Assembly (NCBI GenBank): GCA_001874255.1
Contig: MPDC01000023.1
Span: forward strand, 1 to 64,000
Source of the DNA: Alphaproteobacteria bacterium MedPE-SWcel
GTDB lineage: Bacteria; Pseudomonadota; Alphaproteobacteria; Rhodobacterales; Rhodobacteraceae
Reading direction: 5' to 3'
Length of the DNA: 64,000 bases
Shown: piece by piece, positions 45,140 to 54,146 of the stretch
Position numbering within the stretch: position 1 is the first letter of the stretch
Layout of the letters: every line of letters begins with the position of its first letter
The notes under the pieces: generated by a model
Databases searched by the model: none
Seen by the model: the letters and a program-made list of their open reading frames with translations, nothing else
Told to the model about the DNA's origin: nothing
Translations under genes and position numbers: made by a program

Positions 45140-46027
45140 TTAACGCAGCTGCGGGATTTCTTCAGATTCCATCGAAATATCGAAATTTTTAAGCTCAAGC
45201 CCAGTAAAATCAAAGAGTTTCGGGTCCAGAAGATGCGATGGGCGTGCGTTCATCAGAGCTCGGAACATAATTTGCCGCCGCCCGGGGCTGTTTGATTCCC
45301 AACCATCGAGAATCTGTTTGACCTGTTGGCGTTGCAGGCCGTCCTGGCTGCCGCAGAGGTCGCATGGAATGATCGGATAGCTCATGGAGCGCGCAAATTT
45401 CTCGCAATCCGCCTCTGCCACATGGGCGAGCGGCCGAAACAGGAAGAGATCCCCTTCCTCATTCACCAGCTTTGGCGGCATTGTTGCAAGGCGGCCGCCG
45501 TGAAAGAGGTTCATGAAGAAGGTCTCCAGAATATCATCCCGGTGATGACCAAGCACCACGGCCGAGCAGCCTTCTTCTCTTGCAATTCGGTAGAGATTTC
45601 CACGACGCAACCGCGAGCACAGGGCGCAAAACGTACGCCCCTGCGGGATCTTGTCCATAACAATGGAATAGGTGTCCTGATACTCAATGCGGTGCGGAAC
45701 CTGCATTTTTTCCAGAAACTCCGGCAGCACGGTCGCGGGGAAGCCGGGCTGTCCCTGATCGAGATTGCAGGCCAGGAGGTCGACGGGCAGGAGACCGCGC
45801 CATTTCAGCTCATAGAGGATCGCCAGCAAGGTGTAGCTGTCTTTCCCACCTGACAGGCAGACAAGCCATTTGGGGACAGTTCCATCCTCGCGCCGCTCCA
45901 CCATACCATATTGTTCGATCGCTTCGCGTGTGTTGCGAACGATACGTTTACGGAGCTTTTTGAACTCTGTGGTTTGCGGCGCGCCCTGAAAGAGCGGGTG
46001 AATCTCGTCGGTGTCAGTGTCCAGCAT
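45140..46027 (-). CDS. ttcA: tRNA 2-thiocytidine synthetase TtcA
   Basis: A 295-residue PP-loop ATPase. The PP-loop SGGKDS (59-64) and cysteines for the iron-sulfur cluster (CALC, then C in IIPCDLCGS) match TtcA, which thiolates C32 of some tRNAs. The ATG at 46027 follows GGCGGAAA; an in-frame ATG at 46078 is possible but gives an atypical basic extension. Confidence 0.92.
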   Translation of the reverse strand: MLDTDTDEIHPLFQGAPQTTEFKKLRKRIVRNTREAIEQYGMVERREDGTVPKWLVCLSGGKDSYTLLAILYELKWRGLLPVDLLACNLDQGQPGFPATVLPEFLEKMQVPHRIEYQDTYSIVMDKIPQGRTFCALCSRLRRGNLYRIAREEGCSAVVLGHHRDDILETFFMNLFHGGRLATMPPKLVNEEGDLFLFRPLAHVAEADCEKFARSMSYPIIPCDLCGSQDGLQRQQVKQILDGWESNSPGRRQIMFRALMNARPSHLLDPKLFDFTGLELKNFDISMESEEIPQLR

Positions 46028-46308
46028 GGATTTCCGCCTAGCGCCTGTCCGCACGAAAGCCAAGTAAAACTTGGGCAAATGACTAAGGACATGTCTCGGA
46101 TCGGGCCAAGGGGCCTATCGGTCGGAAATTCCCCTTGCCGCCATCGCACCCGCCGTTGCCGTTTGCGCCCCTCAGGCAGGACATGGCAAGCGGACCGACG
46201 TCTCAGGCGGTTGGTGAGGCACTACAGTTTGCATGCCATGCCCATCATATACTCTCAGGTTGGGCACATGGAACGGGACCCTTGGCGAGTTCCACAGATG
46301 CGGGAGGT

Positions 46309-46569
46309 CTAGCGGTTCTTTCTTGTGCTTTGGTCATGCTCCGGGTCGCTGCCTGGAACAGGATCATAGCCGCATCCGCCGAGGGGGTGGCACCGCCCGA
46401 TGCGCCGGACGATCAGCCAGGTCCCCCGAAATGGCCCATGCCGGTTCAGCGCCTCGAGCGCATAGGCAGAACAGGTTGGCTGATAGCGGCAATTGAACCC
46501 GACCCAGGGGCTGAAGACCAGTCGGTAGCCGCGAATGGGAAGGGCGATGATACGCGCAAGGATGTGCAT
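46309..46569 (-). CDS. yidD: Membrane protein insertion efficiency factor YidD
   Basis: An 86-residue Yid[31 protein letters not shown] and [14 protein letters not shown] are the family signatures with three conserved cysteines. It assists YidC. The ATG at 46569 fits the usual MHILARI-type start. It follows rnpA by 54 bases. Confidence 0.94.
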   Translation of the reverse strand: MHILARIIALPIRGYRLVFSPWVGFNCRYQPTCSAYALEALNRHGPFRGTWLIVRRIGRCHPLGGCGYDPVPGSDPEHDQSTRKNR

Positions 46570-46623
46570 GAAACCTGAGATACCCCGGCGCCATCGGGGG
46601 CGCAACCGAGGCTGACCTGAAGA

Positions 46624-47079
46624 TCAGCTACCGTGAATCCTGCGCAAGGCGTAAAGGAAGTCTTTTTGCATCAGCAGAAATGGCCGCGTGGTGGTTTCAC
46701 CCGCGCGCCCGATGAGCACATAATCCCAGCCGGGTCTGCCGTGTTCCTGCAACAAAAGGCGTGCGACCTCGCGCAGCCGGCGTTTGGCCCGGTTGCGGGT
46801 GACGGCATTGCCGACTTTTTTGGAACAGGTGTAGCCGACACGAAACGGAGCGTCATCGCCACGTTGCCGCCCCTGAACCATCATGCTTTGCGTGCCTTGT
46901 TTGCGCGCCCGTGCCGCAGCGACGAAATCCCTTCGCTTGGTTATCACCTCCATACCCGCACGAATTTTGCGAGGTTTCGGCGGCGTCGGTCGGGACTTTG
47001 TCGCGAGGGTGGTGGGGATGTCGGGGGCGCAAACGGAAACCGCCGGAGGCGTCGTTCCCTGGTCAGCGGTGCCGTCCAT
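46624..47079 (-). CDS. rnpA: Ribonuclease P protein component
   Basis: A 151-residue RnpA. The RNR motif region reads CSKKVGNAVTRNRAKRRLRE. The domain itself begins near ITKRRDFVAAARARKQGT; an N-terminal extension of about 40 residues, rich in P and T, precedes it. Start at ATG 47079 is chosen over 47100 because CGGAGG lies five bases upstream. It follows rpmH by about 50 bases. Confidence 0.92.
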   Translation of the reverse strand: MDGTADQGTTPPAVSVCAPDIPTTLATKSRPTPPKPRKIRAGMEVITKRRDFVAAARARKQGTQSMMVQGRQRGDDAPFRVGYTCSKKVGNAVTRNRAKRRLREVARLLLQEHGRPGWDYVLIGRAGETTTRPFLLMQKDFLYALRRIHGS

Positions 47080-47127
47080 GGGAGCCTCCGGCGGTCTCAT
47101 ATCCGTCTGGAAACGTGGGCGCGAAAG

Positions 47128-47262
47128 TTACGCGCTCAGTTCCTTGCGGCCGCGGGCGCGGCGTGCGTTGAGGATTTTGCGGCCTGCCTTGGTGGCCATG
47201 CGCGCACGGAAGCCGTGGCGGCGTTTGCGAACCAGGTTCGAAGGCTGATAGGTGCGTTTCAT
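47128..47262 (-). CDS. rpmH: 50S ribosomal protein L34
   Basis: A 44-residue protein starting [20 protein letters not shown] and ending [11 protein letters not shown], an exact match to the L34 pattern. It heads the minus-strand rpmH-rnpA-yidD unit. Confidence 0.97.
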   Translation of the reverse strand: MKRTYQPSNLVRKRRHGFRARMATKAGRKILNARRARGRKELSA

Positions 47263-47334
47263 CGCTCCGGTCTCCAAATGCTAACGTCGGGTATGGCGCG
47301 GAATCGCACCCCCGTGATCTATCTCGAAGCCCGG

Positions 47335-47363
47335 TCTCTAGACCCCTGATCCCGCTCTGTCAA
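47335..47363 (-). promoter_or_regulatory. Promoter of rpmH
   Basis: On the minus strand TTGACA (47358-47363), a 17-base spacer and TAGAGA (47335-47340) form a near-consensus sigma-70 promoter, 73 bases before the rpmH start. Confidence 0.75.
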
Positions 47364-47658
47364 ACCCATTGACCGGGTTTTCAAGCCTACCTGCCATATT
47401 TCTGTAAAAAACAGCGAGAGAGATGAGGCTATTGGTGCCGAAACAGCTGTCTTCCTTGGCTTTGAAGCGTGGTGAGGAGAATCACCGACTGTTCAATTGT
47501 TACAATATGTCGCCGACAGGCACCGATTTCTCACAAATAGCCCATCTCTTTTCAAGCACACGTGAGGGGGCATCAGCCGCTCTCGTCATCTGCCCATCTT
47601 CGGGGATAGAGCAAACAGGCAGCCGTACCTGCGGCAACCGCCTCCACAAGGACCCAAG
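47364..47658. other. Intergenic region between divergent rpmH and TVP38 genes
   Basis: About 295 bases, not clearly coding. An AT-rich patch near 47400-47415 may be part of a promoter for the TVP38 gene, but no clear box pair is seen. Confidence 0.35.
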
Positions 47659-48393
47659 ATGAGCGATCAAAACCCCTCCGCATGGCGCAAGCGACTGATG
47701 CGCCTTCTGCCGCTGCTGTTGCTGTTCGGTGTGGGGGGAATTGGCGCATTGGTGTTTGGGGATGCCTTGTCGTTTGACACGCTGCGAGACAATCGCGCGG
47801 CGCTTATGGCGTTCCGGGACCAGAACTACCCGGGGCTGTTGCTGGCCTTCGTGCTCACCTACATTGCGATCGTGGCCTTTTCGCTGCCGGGGGCGGCCGT
47901 GGCCTCGGTGGCGGGCGGGTTCTTGTTCGGGTTGATTGCCGGGACTGCCATCAACGTGATCGCCGCCACCCTTGGCGCAATGGCGATTTTTCTTGCCGCG
48001 CGTTTCGGATTGGGCGCAGCCCTCTCCGCGCGGATGGAGGCAAGCGAAGGGCGTATCCGGCAGCTGAAGTCCCGATTGCATGACGCCGAGGTCGAGGTCC
48101 TGCTGCTGTTGCGTCTGGTTCCGGCGGTGCCGTTCTTCGTTGCCAACCTGCTGCCTGCGCTGGTCGGGATACGCGCGTGGACGTTCTTTTGGACCACCGG
48201 GCTAGGGATCATTCCCGGCGCCATTGTCTTTACCTGGATCGGCGTAGGGCTTGGCGAGGTGTTCGACCGGGGCGGGCGCCCGGATTTGTCCCTGCTGTGG
48301 GAACCGCAGGTGATCGGTCCGATTCTCGGGCTTTGCGCGCTGGCGGCCTTGCCCCTCGTGATAAAAATATTGCGCGGCAAAGCAGAGGTTTGA
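47659..48393 (+). CDS. TVP38/TMEM64 (DedA-like) membrane protein
   Basis: A 244-residue membrane protein with about six hydrophobic segments. The VTT/SNARE-assoc signature reads SLPGAAVASVAGGFLFGLIA followed by GTAINVIAATLGAM, and RLVPAVPFFVANLLPALVG. These proteins may be lipid scramblases or transporters. It precedes the flavin reductase by three bases; the pair is often found together. Confidence 0.9.
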   Translation: MSDQNPSAWRKRLMRLLPLLLLFGVGGIGALVFGDALSFDTLRDNRAALMAFRDQNYPGLLLAFVLTYIAIVAFSLPGAAVASVAGGFLFGLIAGTAINVIAATLGAMAIFLAARFGLGAALSARMEASEGRIRQLKSRLHDAEVEVLLLLRLVPAVPFFVANLLPALVGIRAWTFFWTTGLGIIPGAIVFTWIGVGLGEVFDRGGRPDLSLLWEPQVIGPILGLCALAALPLVIKILRGKAEV

Positions 48394-48396
48394 GCC

Positions 48397-49812
48397 ATGG
48401 AAAAACAATCCTGTGATCTCCTGATCATCGGCGCCGGATCGGCCGGTCTCTCCCTGGCGGCGGGGGCCAGTCAGATGGGCGCCGATGTCGTGCTGCTGGA
48501 AGCCCATGAAATGGGGGGCGATTGTCTCAACTACGGCTGTGTTCCGTCCAAGGCCCTGTTGGCGAGTGGTCATGTGGCGCATGCGCAATCCCACGCCGCA
48601 GCCTACGGTGTCCGGAACCAGACGGCAGAGGTGGATTATGCCGCAGCTCAGGATCATGTGCAGAATGTGATCGACACGATCGCCCCTGTCGACAGCCAGG
48701 AGCGGTTCGAGGGGCTGGGAGTCCGGGTTATCCGCGCGGCCGGGCGCTTTGTCGGCCCCACCGAGGTCGAGGCGGGCGGCACCCGCATTGCCGCGCGCCG
48801 GATCGTGGTCGCCACCGGGTCCCGGCCTCTGGTTCCGCCGATCGAGGGATTGGGCGCGGTCCCCTATCTGACCAATGAGACGCTATGGGCGCTTCGGGAG
48901 CAACCACAGCATTTGATCGTGATCGGCGGCGGCCCGATCGGCATCGAGATGGCCCAGGCGCATCGTCGACTCGGGAGCAGGGTCACGGTGCTGGAGGCCA
49001 AGCGGGCACTGGGGCGGGAGGACCCCGAGGCGGCAGGCCTTGTGCTTGATCGTCTGCGGCGCGAGGGGGTCGAAATTCTGGAAGAGACCGGCGCGAACCG
49101 GGTCCGGCAGGAGGGCGATCATATTGTTGTGGAGACCAGGAATGGCCAGATCTCCGGTTCCCATCTGTTGGTGGCTGTGGGGCGGCGGCCCAACGTGGAG
49201 GGGTTGAACCTTGAGGCGGCAGGCATTGAAACCAGCAATGCGGGTATTCATGTGGATACCAGCCTGCGGACAACGAATTCAAAGGTCTATGCCATTGGCG
49301 ACGTGGCAGGGCAGGGGCAGTTCACCCATCTTGCGGGGTATCATGCCAGCGTCATTCTGCGCTCTCTTCTGTTCGCTCTGCCCTCCAGAACCCGGAGCGC
49401 CCATATCCCCCGCGCAACCTATACCGACCCCGAGATTGCGCAGGTGGGGCTGACGGAGGCGGAGGCCCGTGCACAATATGGCACGACGCTCGAGGTTGCG
49501 CGCTTCGACTACAGCCACAACGACAGGGCCATCGCAACGCGGCAGGCGGAGGGGTTCATCAAGGTCATGGTGGTCCGTGGGCGTCCGGTCGGCGCGACGA
49601 TTGCCGGGCCTCAGGCGGGGGAATTGATCGCCACCTGGTCTCTGGCGCTCGCCAATCGGCTGAAGATGAGCCAAATCGCCGCAATGGTCGCACCCTATCC
49701 AACGTTTGCAGAGCTTAACAAACGGGTCGCGGGGGCGTATTTCTCCCCGAGACTATTTGATAATACCATCGTAAAGCGGGTTGTCCGGCTGGTGCAGCGC
49801 TGGATACCCTGA
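48397..49812 (+). CDS. FAD-dependent pyridine nucleotide-disulfide oxidoreductase (MerA/Lpd-like)
   Basis: A 471-residue flavoprotein. FAD-binding IIGAGSAGLSLAAGA, redox-active GGDCLNYGCVPSKAL, NAD-binding VIGGGPIGIEMA and the FAD loop VYAIGDVAGQG are intact. The C-terminal segment reads APYPTFAELNKR, not the HxxxxE typical of lipoamide dehydrogenase, so it is probably not a true Lpd. No N-terminal HMA domain and no vicinal C-terminal cysteines are present, so it is not a mercuric reductase either. Confidence 0.88.
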   Translation: MEKQSCDLLIIGAGSAGLSLAAGASQMGADVVLLEAHEMGGDCLNYGCVPSKALLASGHVAHAQSHAAAYGVRNQTAEVDYAAAQDHVQNVIDTIAPVDSQERFEGLGVRVIRAAGRFVGPTEVEAGGTRIAARRIVVATGSRPLVPPIEGLGAVPYLTNETLWALREQPQHLIVIGGGPIGIEMAQAHRRLGSRVTVLEAKRALGREDPEAAGLVLDRLRREGVEILEETGANRVRQEGDHIVVETRNGQISGSHLLVAVGRRPNVEGLNLEAAGIETSNAGIHVDTSLRTTNSKVYAIGDVAGQGQFTHLAGYHASVILRSLLFALPSRTRSAHIPRATYTDPEIAQVGLTEAEARAQYGTTLEVARFDYSHNDRAIATRQAEGFIKVMVVRGRPVGATIAGPQAGELIATWSLALANRLKMSQIAAMVAPYPTFAELNKRVAGAYFSPRLFDNTIVKRVVRLVQRWIP

Positions 49813-49828
49813 GACGAAGACGGGGCCT

Positions 49829-51214
49829 ATGTTGAACACGCTTTCGGGCAGATTTCTGATCCTGACAACGGTCTTCGTGATGTTGGCCGAAGTGCTGATC
49901 TTTGTCCCCTCCATCGCCCGTTTCCGGCAGGACTATTTGAAGGACCGGCTGGAGCGGGCCCAAATCGCGTCGCTCGCGCTGCTGGCTGATGACATGCTGG
50001 ACGGTGCGCTTGAACAGGAACTGCTGGCGAACGCAGGCGTCTACAACGTTGTCCTGCGCCGCGACGAGATGCGTCAACTGGTGCTGTCGTCGCCCATTCC
50101 GCGTCCGATCGCGGGGACCTTCGATCTCCGGGATGCGGGGGCCTTGATCCTGATCCGAGACGCGATGGCCAGGCTCATCGACCCCGAGAATGAAATCATC
50201 CGCGTGATCGGGGCCCCGGTGCGGGATGCTGGGCTTCTGATCGAGGTCACGATCGAAACAGCGCCTCTGCGGGAAACCATGATCGACTATGGGGTACGCA
50301 TTCTTTTGTTGTCCGCGGTGATCTCTGTCCTCACCGCGGTCTTGCTGTTCGTGGCGGTGCGCATCGTGCTGGTGAAGCCGATCAAGGGCGTGATCGGGTA
50401 CATGCAGCGCTACGCCGCAGCTCCGGAGGATGCGCGTGGGATCATAACGCCCAAGGCCGGCGTGATTGAACTGCGCGAGGCGGAGGAGGCCCTGCAGAAG
50501 CTGCAGATCGAGTTGACGCATGCCCTGAAACAGCGGGAGCGATTGGCGCAGCTCGGCGGGGCCGTTGCCAAGATCAGCCACGATCTGCGAAACATCCTGA
50601 CCTCGGCCCAGCTTTTTACCGATCGGATCGAGATGAGCGAGGACCCTTTGGTGCGTCGCCTGGCGCCCAAGCTGGTGAACTCGATCACCCGCGCTGTCTC
50701 GTTGTGCGAGGGAACGCTGGCCTTTGGCCGCGCCGAGGAGCCAGCCCCGACATTCGGCCGGGTTTGCCTGCATGAAATCGTGGATGATGTGGCTGAGGGC
50801 GAGAACCTCGTTTCATCCGACGTGGAGGTGGAAATCGTCAACTCGGTGCCTCTGCCCACCATGATCCGCTGCGACAAGGAGCAGATCTTTCGCGTGATCA
50901 TGAACCTGGTCCGCAACGCGCGACAGGCGATCACAGCTACCGGCCAAAGCGGTCGCATCACCATCTCGATGCGGGAAGAGGACGAGGCCTGGTGGATACG
51001 GGTGGCCGACACCGGGCCGGGCCTGCCGAAAAAGGCCCGGGACAATCTCTTTACGCCTTTTCAGGGGGGCGCACGCAAGGGCGGCTCCGGCCTTGGGCTC
51101 GCCATCGCTGCCGAGCTGATCAAGGGGCACGGAGGGCAGCTGAGGCTGGGGGCGACCGGAGCGGAGGGCACGGTGTTTGAAATCTGCCTGCCAAAGGGGG
51201 ATGGGACTGTATAA
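49829..51214 (+). CDS. Membrane sensor histidine kinase
   Basis: A 461-residue kinase. Two membrane helices (about 8-30 and 165-190) enclose a periplasmic sensor region; a HAMP-like segment leads to the H box KISHDLRNILTSA, N box NLVRNARQAI, G1 ADTGPGLPKK and G2 GGSGLGLAI. No response regulator is encoded nearby, so it is an orphan here. It follows the flavin reductase by 16 bases and may be in its operon. Confidence 0.9.
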   Translation: MLNTLSGRFLILTTVFVMLAEVLIFVPSIARFRQDYLKDRLERAQIASLALLADDMLDGALEQELLANAGVYNVVLRRDEMRQLVLSSPIPRPIAGTFDLRDAGALILIRDAMARLIDPENEIIRVIGAPVRDAGLLIEVTIETAPLRETMIDYGVRILLLSAVISVLTAVLLFVAVRIVLVKPIKGVIGYMQRYAAAPEDARGIITPKAGVIELREAEEALQKLQIELTHALKQRERLAQLGGAVAKISHDLRNILTSAQLFTDRIEMSEDPLVRRLAPKLVNSITRAVSLCEGTLAFGRAEEPAPTFGRVCLHEIVDDVAEGENLVSSDVEVEIVNSVPLPTMIRCDKEQIFRVIMNLVRNARQAITATGQSGRITISMREEDEAWWIRVADTGPGLPKKARDNLFTPFQGGARKGGSGLGLAIAAELIKGHGGQLRLGATGAEGTVFEICLPKGDGTV

Positions 51215-51304
51215 TATTGTTCATTCAGGTCTGGGGCGCTTCTGCAATTATTTTCCTTTTGGGGTTGCGCTGCCGTGGTCGTGGGGGTAGGTCGGGCCCT
51301 CAAC

Positions 51305-51381
51305 GGACCGATAGCTCAGCTGGATAGAGTACTTGACTACGAATCAAGGGGTCGGGGGTTCGAATCCTCCTCGGTCCGCCA
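51305..51381 (+). tRNA. tRNA-Arg (anticodon ACG)
   Basis: A 77-base cloverleaf. Acceptor GGACCGA pairs with TCGGTCC, then discriminator G and encoded CCA. The anticodon stem CTTGA/TCAAG encloses CTACGAA, giving ACG (position 34 A, converted to inosine by TadA). The T arm GGGGG/CCTCC encloses TTCGAAT. No sign of integration at its 3' end. Confidence 0.97.
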
Positions 51382-51950
51382 TTTTCTCCCCATTGTGAAA
51401 GAGTGACGACGCCCGGGTGGGCATGATTTCCGCTCTTTCATGCGAATATGCCGGACCCTGCCGAACACCTGGACGCGCTGACTTGCCGCATCTCCTGACG
51501 GCTCTGGCGGAGTGAAGCCACCTTCCGACATCCGTGTGGCTGGCGTCAGCGACAGAACTGCTGCTGCGTTATCTGTGCCCTGAGATTGGCACCCCTGAGA
51601 TTGGCGCCCCTCAGATCGGCATCCCGGAGGTTGTCATCAACGTGCGGCAGTGCTGCGCCTGCGCAGAGCCTCAGACTGCGCCAAGTTTGGGCCGATTTTT
51701 TCGCTGTTGTGACGTTTGATTCCCCTCTTTGAGCCTCCGGTTCCCTGATCTGGGGACGGACCATTGCAGTGGCAGGCCGTGGGAGAGGGGCTGTTGGCCT
51801 GTCTTCGACCCCGGAGCGCAGGATGTCGAAGCGGAATGCGCGTGAAATTGTTTCAGTTGCGTGAAATTGAATAGTCTGCGTCGATGCTGCCTTGCGTGCG
51901 TGCGCGTGCAGGGGCAGACTGAGGGGGCAATACGAAAACAGGAGAGCCGT
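51382..51950. other. Intergenic region with a short pentapeptide-like stretch
   Basis: About 570 bases between tRNA-Arg and phoH. On the minus strand, 51575-51632 encodes LRDADLRGANLRGANLRAQ, four A(D/N)LxG-type repeats ending in a stop at 51546. No start codon or ribosome site is evident, so it may be the tail of a decayed pentapeptide-repeat gene or chance. The right end should hold the phoH promoter. Confidence 0.35.
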
Positions 51951-52961
51951 TTGGCCACAAGTGTTCTGCCCCCGTCCTCCGAGCACACCCCAGCACCTGA
52001 AATGCTGTTGGAATTTCCTGACAATCGACTCCTGATAGAGCTGTGCGGCGAATTCGACCGCAATCTTGCCGAAATCGAGCAGCGACTGGGCGTGCAAATC
52101 ATCCGGCGCGGAAATCAGTTGATCGTGCACGGTGAAACCGACCTGAGCCAGCAGGCGGTGGAGCTGCTGGAGACCCTCTATGAGCGGCTGGAAGGTGGCC
52201 GCCCTGTGGAGCGCGCGGATATCGACCGGGAGTTGCGCCTGGACCGATCTGATGAGGAGGTCACGCCCGATCGCCAGATGGAGCTGTTCACCGGTGGCAA
52301 GGTTGAGATCAAGACACGCAAGAAGTTGGTCGAGCCCCGCACGGATGCCCAGAAAGCCTATGTTAAGAACCTGTTCGAGCATGAGATGGCTTTTGGTATC
52401 GGTCCCGCAGGCACCGGCAAGACCTATCTTGCGGTGGCGGTCGGGGTGTCCATGTTCATTCAGGGATATGTGGACAAGATCATCCTCTGTCGTCCCGCAG
52501 TTGAAGCCGGTGAGCGTCTGGGCTTTTTGCCTGGCACGCAGGAGGAAAAGGTCGATCCCTACATGCAGCCGCTGTATGATGCGCTGAATGATTTTCTTCC
52601 GGGCAAGCAGCTGGCGAAGCTGAAAGAAGAAAAAACCATTGAGATTGCGCCTTTGGCCTTCATGCGCGGGCGTACCCTGTCCAATGCCTATGTGGTGCTC
52701 GACGAAGCCCAGAATGCCACCACCATGCAGATGAAGATGTTTCTGACCCGCTTGGGGGAAGGGTCTCGTATGGTGATTACCGGGGACCGCACGCAGGTCG
52801 ATTTGCCTCGGGGGGTGCAATCCGGTCTGCGGGATGCGGAACGGCTGCTGGGTCCGATCCCGAAGATTTCGTTCAATTACTTCACCTCCAAAGATGTTGT
52901 GCGTCATCCGTTGGTGGCCGCGATCATCGAAGCCTATGAGGCGGATGAGCCTGCTGCGTGA
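51951..52961 (+). CDS. PhoH-family ATPase
   Basis: A 336-residue PhoH2-like protein. An N-terminal KH-like region (about 15-90) precedes the PhoH ATPase: Walker A GIGPAGTGKTYLA, ILCRPAVEAGERLGFLPG and Walker B YVVLDEAQNAT. A TTG at 51951, six bases after AGGAGAG, is the likely start; its second residues (ATSVLPP) fit the family N-terminus. A longer reading from 51861 lacks a site. Members sit upstream of ybeY and are thought to act in RNA metabolism. Confidence 0.9.
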   Translation: MATSVLPPSSEHTPAPEMLLEFPDNRLLIELCGEFDRNLAEIEQRLGVQIIRRGNQLIVHGETDLSQQAVELLETLYERLEGGRPVERADIDRELRLDRSDEEVTPDRQMELFTGGKVEIKTRKKLVEPRTDAQKAYVKNLFEHEMAFGIGPAGTGKTYLAVAVGVSMFIQGYVDKIILCRPAVEAGERLGFLPGTQEEKVDPYMQPLYDALNDFLPGKQLAKLKEEKTIEIAPLAFMRGRTLSNAYVVLDEAQNATTMQMKMFLTRLGEGSRMVITGDRTQVDLPRGVQSGLRDAERLLGPIPKISFNYFTSKDVVRHPLVAAIIEAYEADEPAA

Positions 52962-53021
52962 TGCTCTGGGTCACCGCTGCGCCCCCGCTGCAATCGGAGG
53001 CGGAGGTGGAAGGGGCGGAGG

Positions 53022-53051
53022 CCTCCGGCGGAGGTATTTTAGAAAAGATGA
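53022..53051 (+). terminator. Terminator-like repeat, copy 1
   Basis: CCTCC (53022-53026) pairs with GGAGG (53030-53034), followed by TATTTT, then AGAAAAGATGAA. It lies 60 bases past phoH. Nearly the same sequence, inverted, occurs at 59778-59810. Confidence 0.65.
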
Positions 53052-53058
53052 AAGCGGA

Positions 53059-53538
53059 TCACTCTGCGAGAGACAGCTGCATGAAGGCGCTTTGGGGATG
53101 CGGCTGATAGGCGCCGAAGGCCTCGCAATACTGGTATCCGAGAGCCTCGTAGAGCGCCCGCGCCGGGTCAAAGGCGGGCAGCAATTCAGAGCCGGTTTCC
53201 AGCAGGATATGCTGCGTTCCGGCCCGCGCTGCAATATCATGCAGTGCCAGCATCAGTTGTTTCGCGATGCCGCGGCCCCGGGCGGCTTGCGCAACATGCA
53301 CCGATTTGACCTCCATCTGCCTGTTGCCAAGATCCATGAGCGCACCGCAGCCCAGGGCCGTATCGCCCTCGAATGCCGCAAAGAAATCGATGCCAGGCGC
53401 CTGAAGTGCGTCGAGGTCCAGGGCGTGGCAGGCTTCTGGGTCGCTGGTTTCGGACGTATGCGCCAGATGGGCCGTCAGCAGCGGCCGGACTGCCGGGGCG
53501 GCCGGGTTTGTCCGACGGATGTCAAGGGATGATGTCAT
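53059..53538 (-). CDS. GNAT-family N-acetyltransferase
   Basis: A 159-residue acetyltransferase. The acetyl-CoA loop is QAARGRGIAKQLM, preceded by MEVKSVHVA, and ARALYEALGYQY follows. The ATG at 53538 is preceded by AGGAG at 11 bases; a longer frame from 53613 is less likely because it overlaps ybeY. It sits in reverse between phoH and ybeY and interrupts a usually compact core cluster. Confidence 0.87.
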   Translation of the reverse strand: MTSSLDIRRTNPAAPAVRPLLTAHLAHTSETSDPEACHALDLDALQAPGIDFFAAFEGDTALGCGALMDLGNRQMEVKSVHVAQAARGRGIAKQLMLALHDIAARAGTQHILLETGSELLPAFDPARALYEALGYQYCEAFGAYQPHPQSAFMQLSLAE

Positions 53539-53611
53539 CAGGGCATAGTCTCCTGTTTGGATGGGGAGAAAGATCCTTTTTCTTTTCGCGGTGTCAAGAT
53601 AAGGCGAGGCC

Positions 53612-54124
53612 ATGATACTTGACGTTGTGATTGAAGACGCCCGCTGGAATGCCGTGGCCCTGAGGCAACAGGCGGCCGTCGCGGTTGATATGACCCTGTC
53701 CGTTTTGGGCTATGGGGAGGAGGACTGGGAGGTCACCCTGCTCGGCTGTGATGACGCCCGGATTGCTGAACTGAACGCGGAGTTCCGCGAAAAAGACAAG
53801 ACGACCAACGTGTTGAGCTGGCCCGCGCAGGAATTGAGTGCGGCAGAGGACGGGGGCGCGCCCGCTCCGCCAGAGATGGATTTCATGGGCGACGCTGCGC
53901 TGGGCGATATCGCGATATCCTACGATACCTGCATGTCGGAGGCCGCAGATGCAGGCAAGGATCCGCTGCATCACGTGTGCCATCTGCTTGTTCACGGAAC
54001 GTTGCATCTTTTGGGATATGACCACATTCGTGACGGTGACGCCACGGTTATGGAAACTTTGGAGGTCGAGATACTTGGCAAACTGGGTATCCCTGACCCA
54101 TATATCTTGCAGGACGGGTCGTGA
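53612..54124 (+). CDS. ybeY: Endoribonuclease YbeY
   Basis: A 170-residue YbeY. The zinc site is HGTLHLLGYDH (three His), near residue 128. It functions in 16S rRNA 3' maturation and ribosome quality control. It precedes corC by 22 bases. Confidence 0.94.
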   Translation: MILDVVIEDARWNAVALRQQAAVAVDMTLSVLGYGEEDWEVTLLGCDDARIAELNAEFREKDKTTNVLSWPAQELSAAEDGGAPAPPEMDFMGDAALGDIAISYDTCMSEAADAGKDPLHHVCHLLVHGTLHLLGYDHIRDGDATVMETLEVEILGKLGIPDPYILQDGS

Positions 54125-54146
54125 TGGACCTCTTTGGATTGGAAAA

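Noticed and set aside
48397-49812. Mercuric reductase or lipoamide dehydrogenase
   Set aside because: No HMA domain or C-terminal cysteine pair, no mer genes, and no HxxxxE at the C-terminus.
51305-51381. tRNA-Arg as an integration site of an island
   Set aside because: No integrase gene next to it and no second copy of the tRNA 3' end in the window.
51546-52907. A 453-residue minus-strand frame ending in pentapeptide-like repeats
   Set aside because: Most of it is antisense to phoH. Only the last 20-30 residues look like repeats, and no start for a separate gene is visible.
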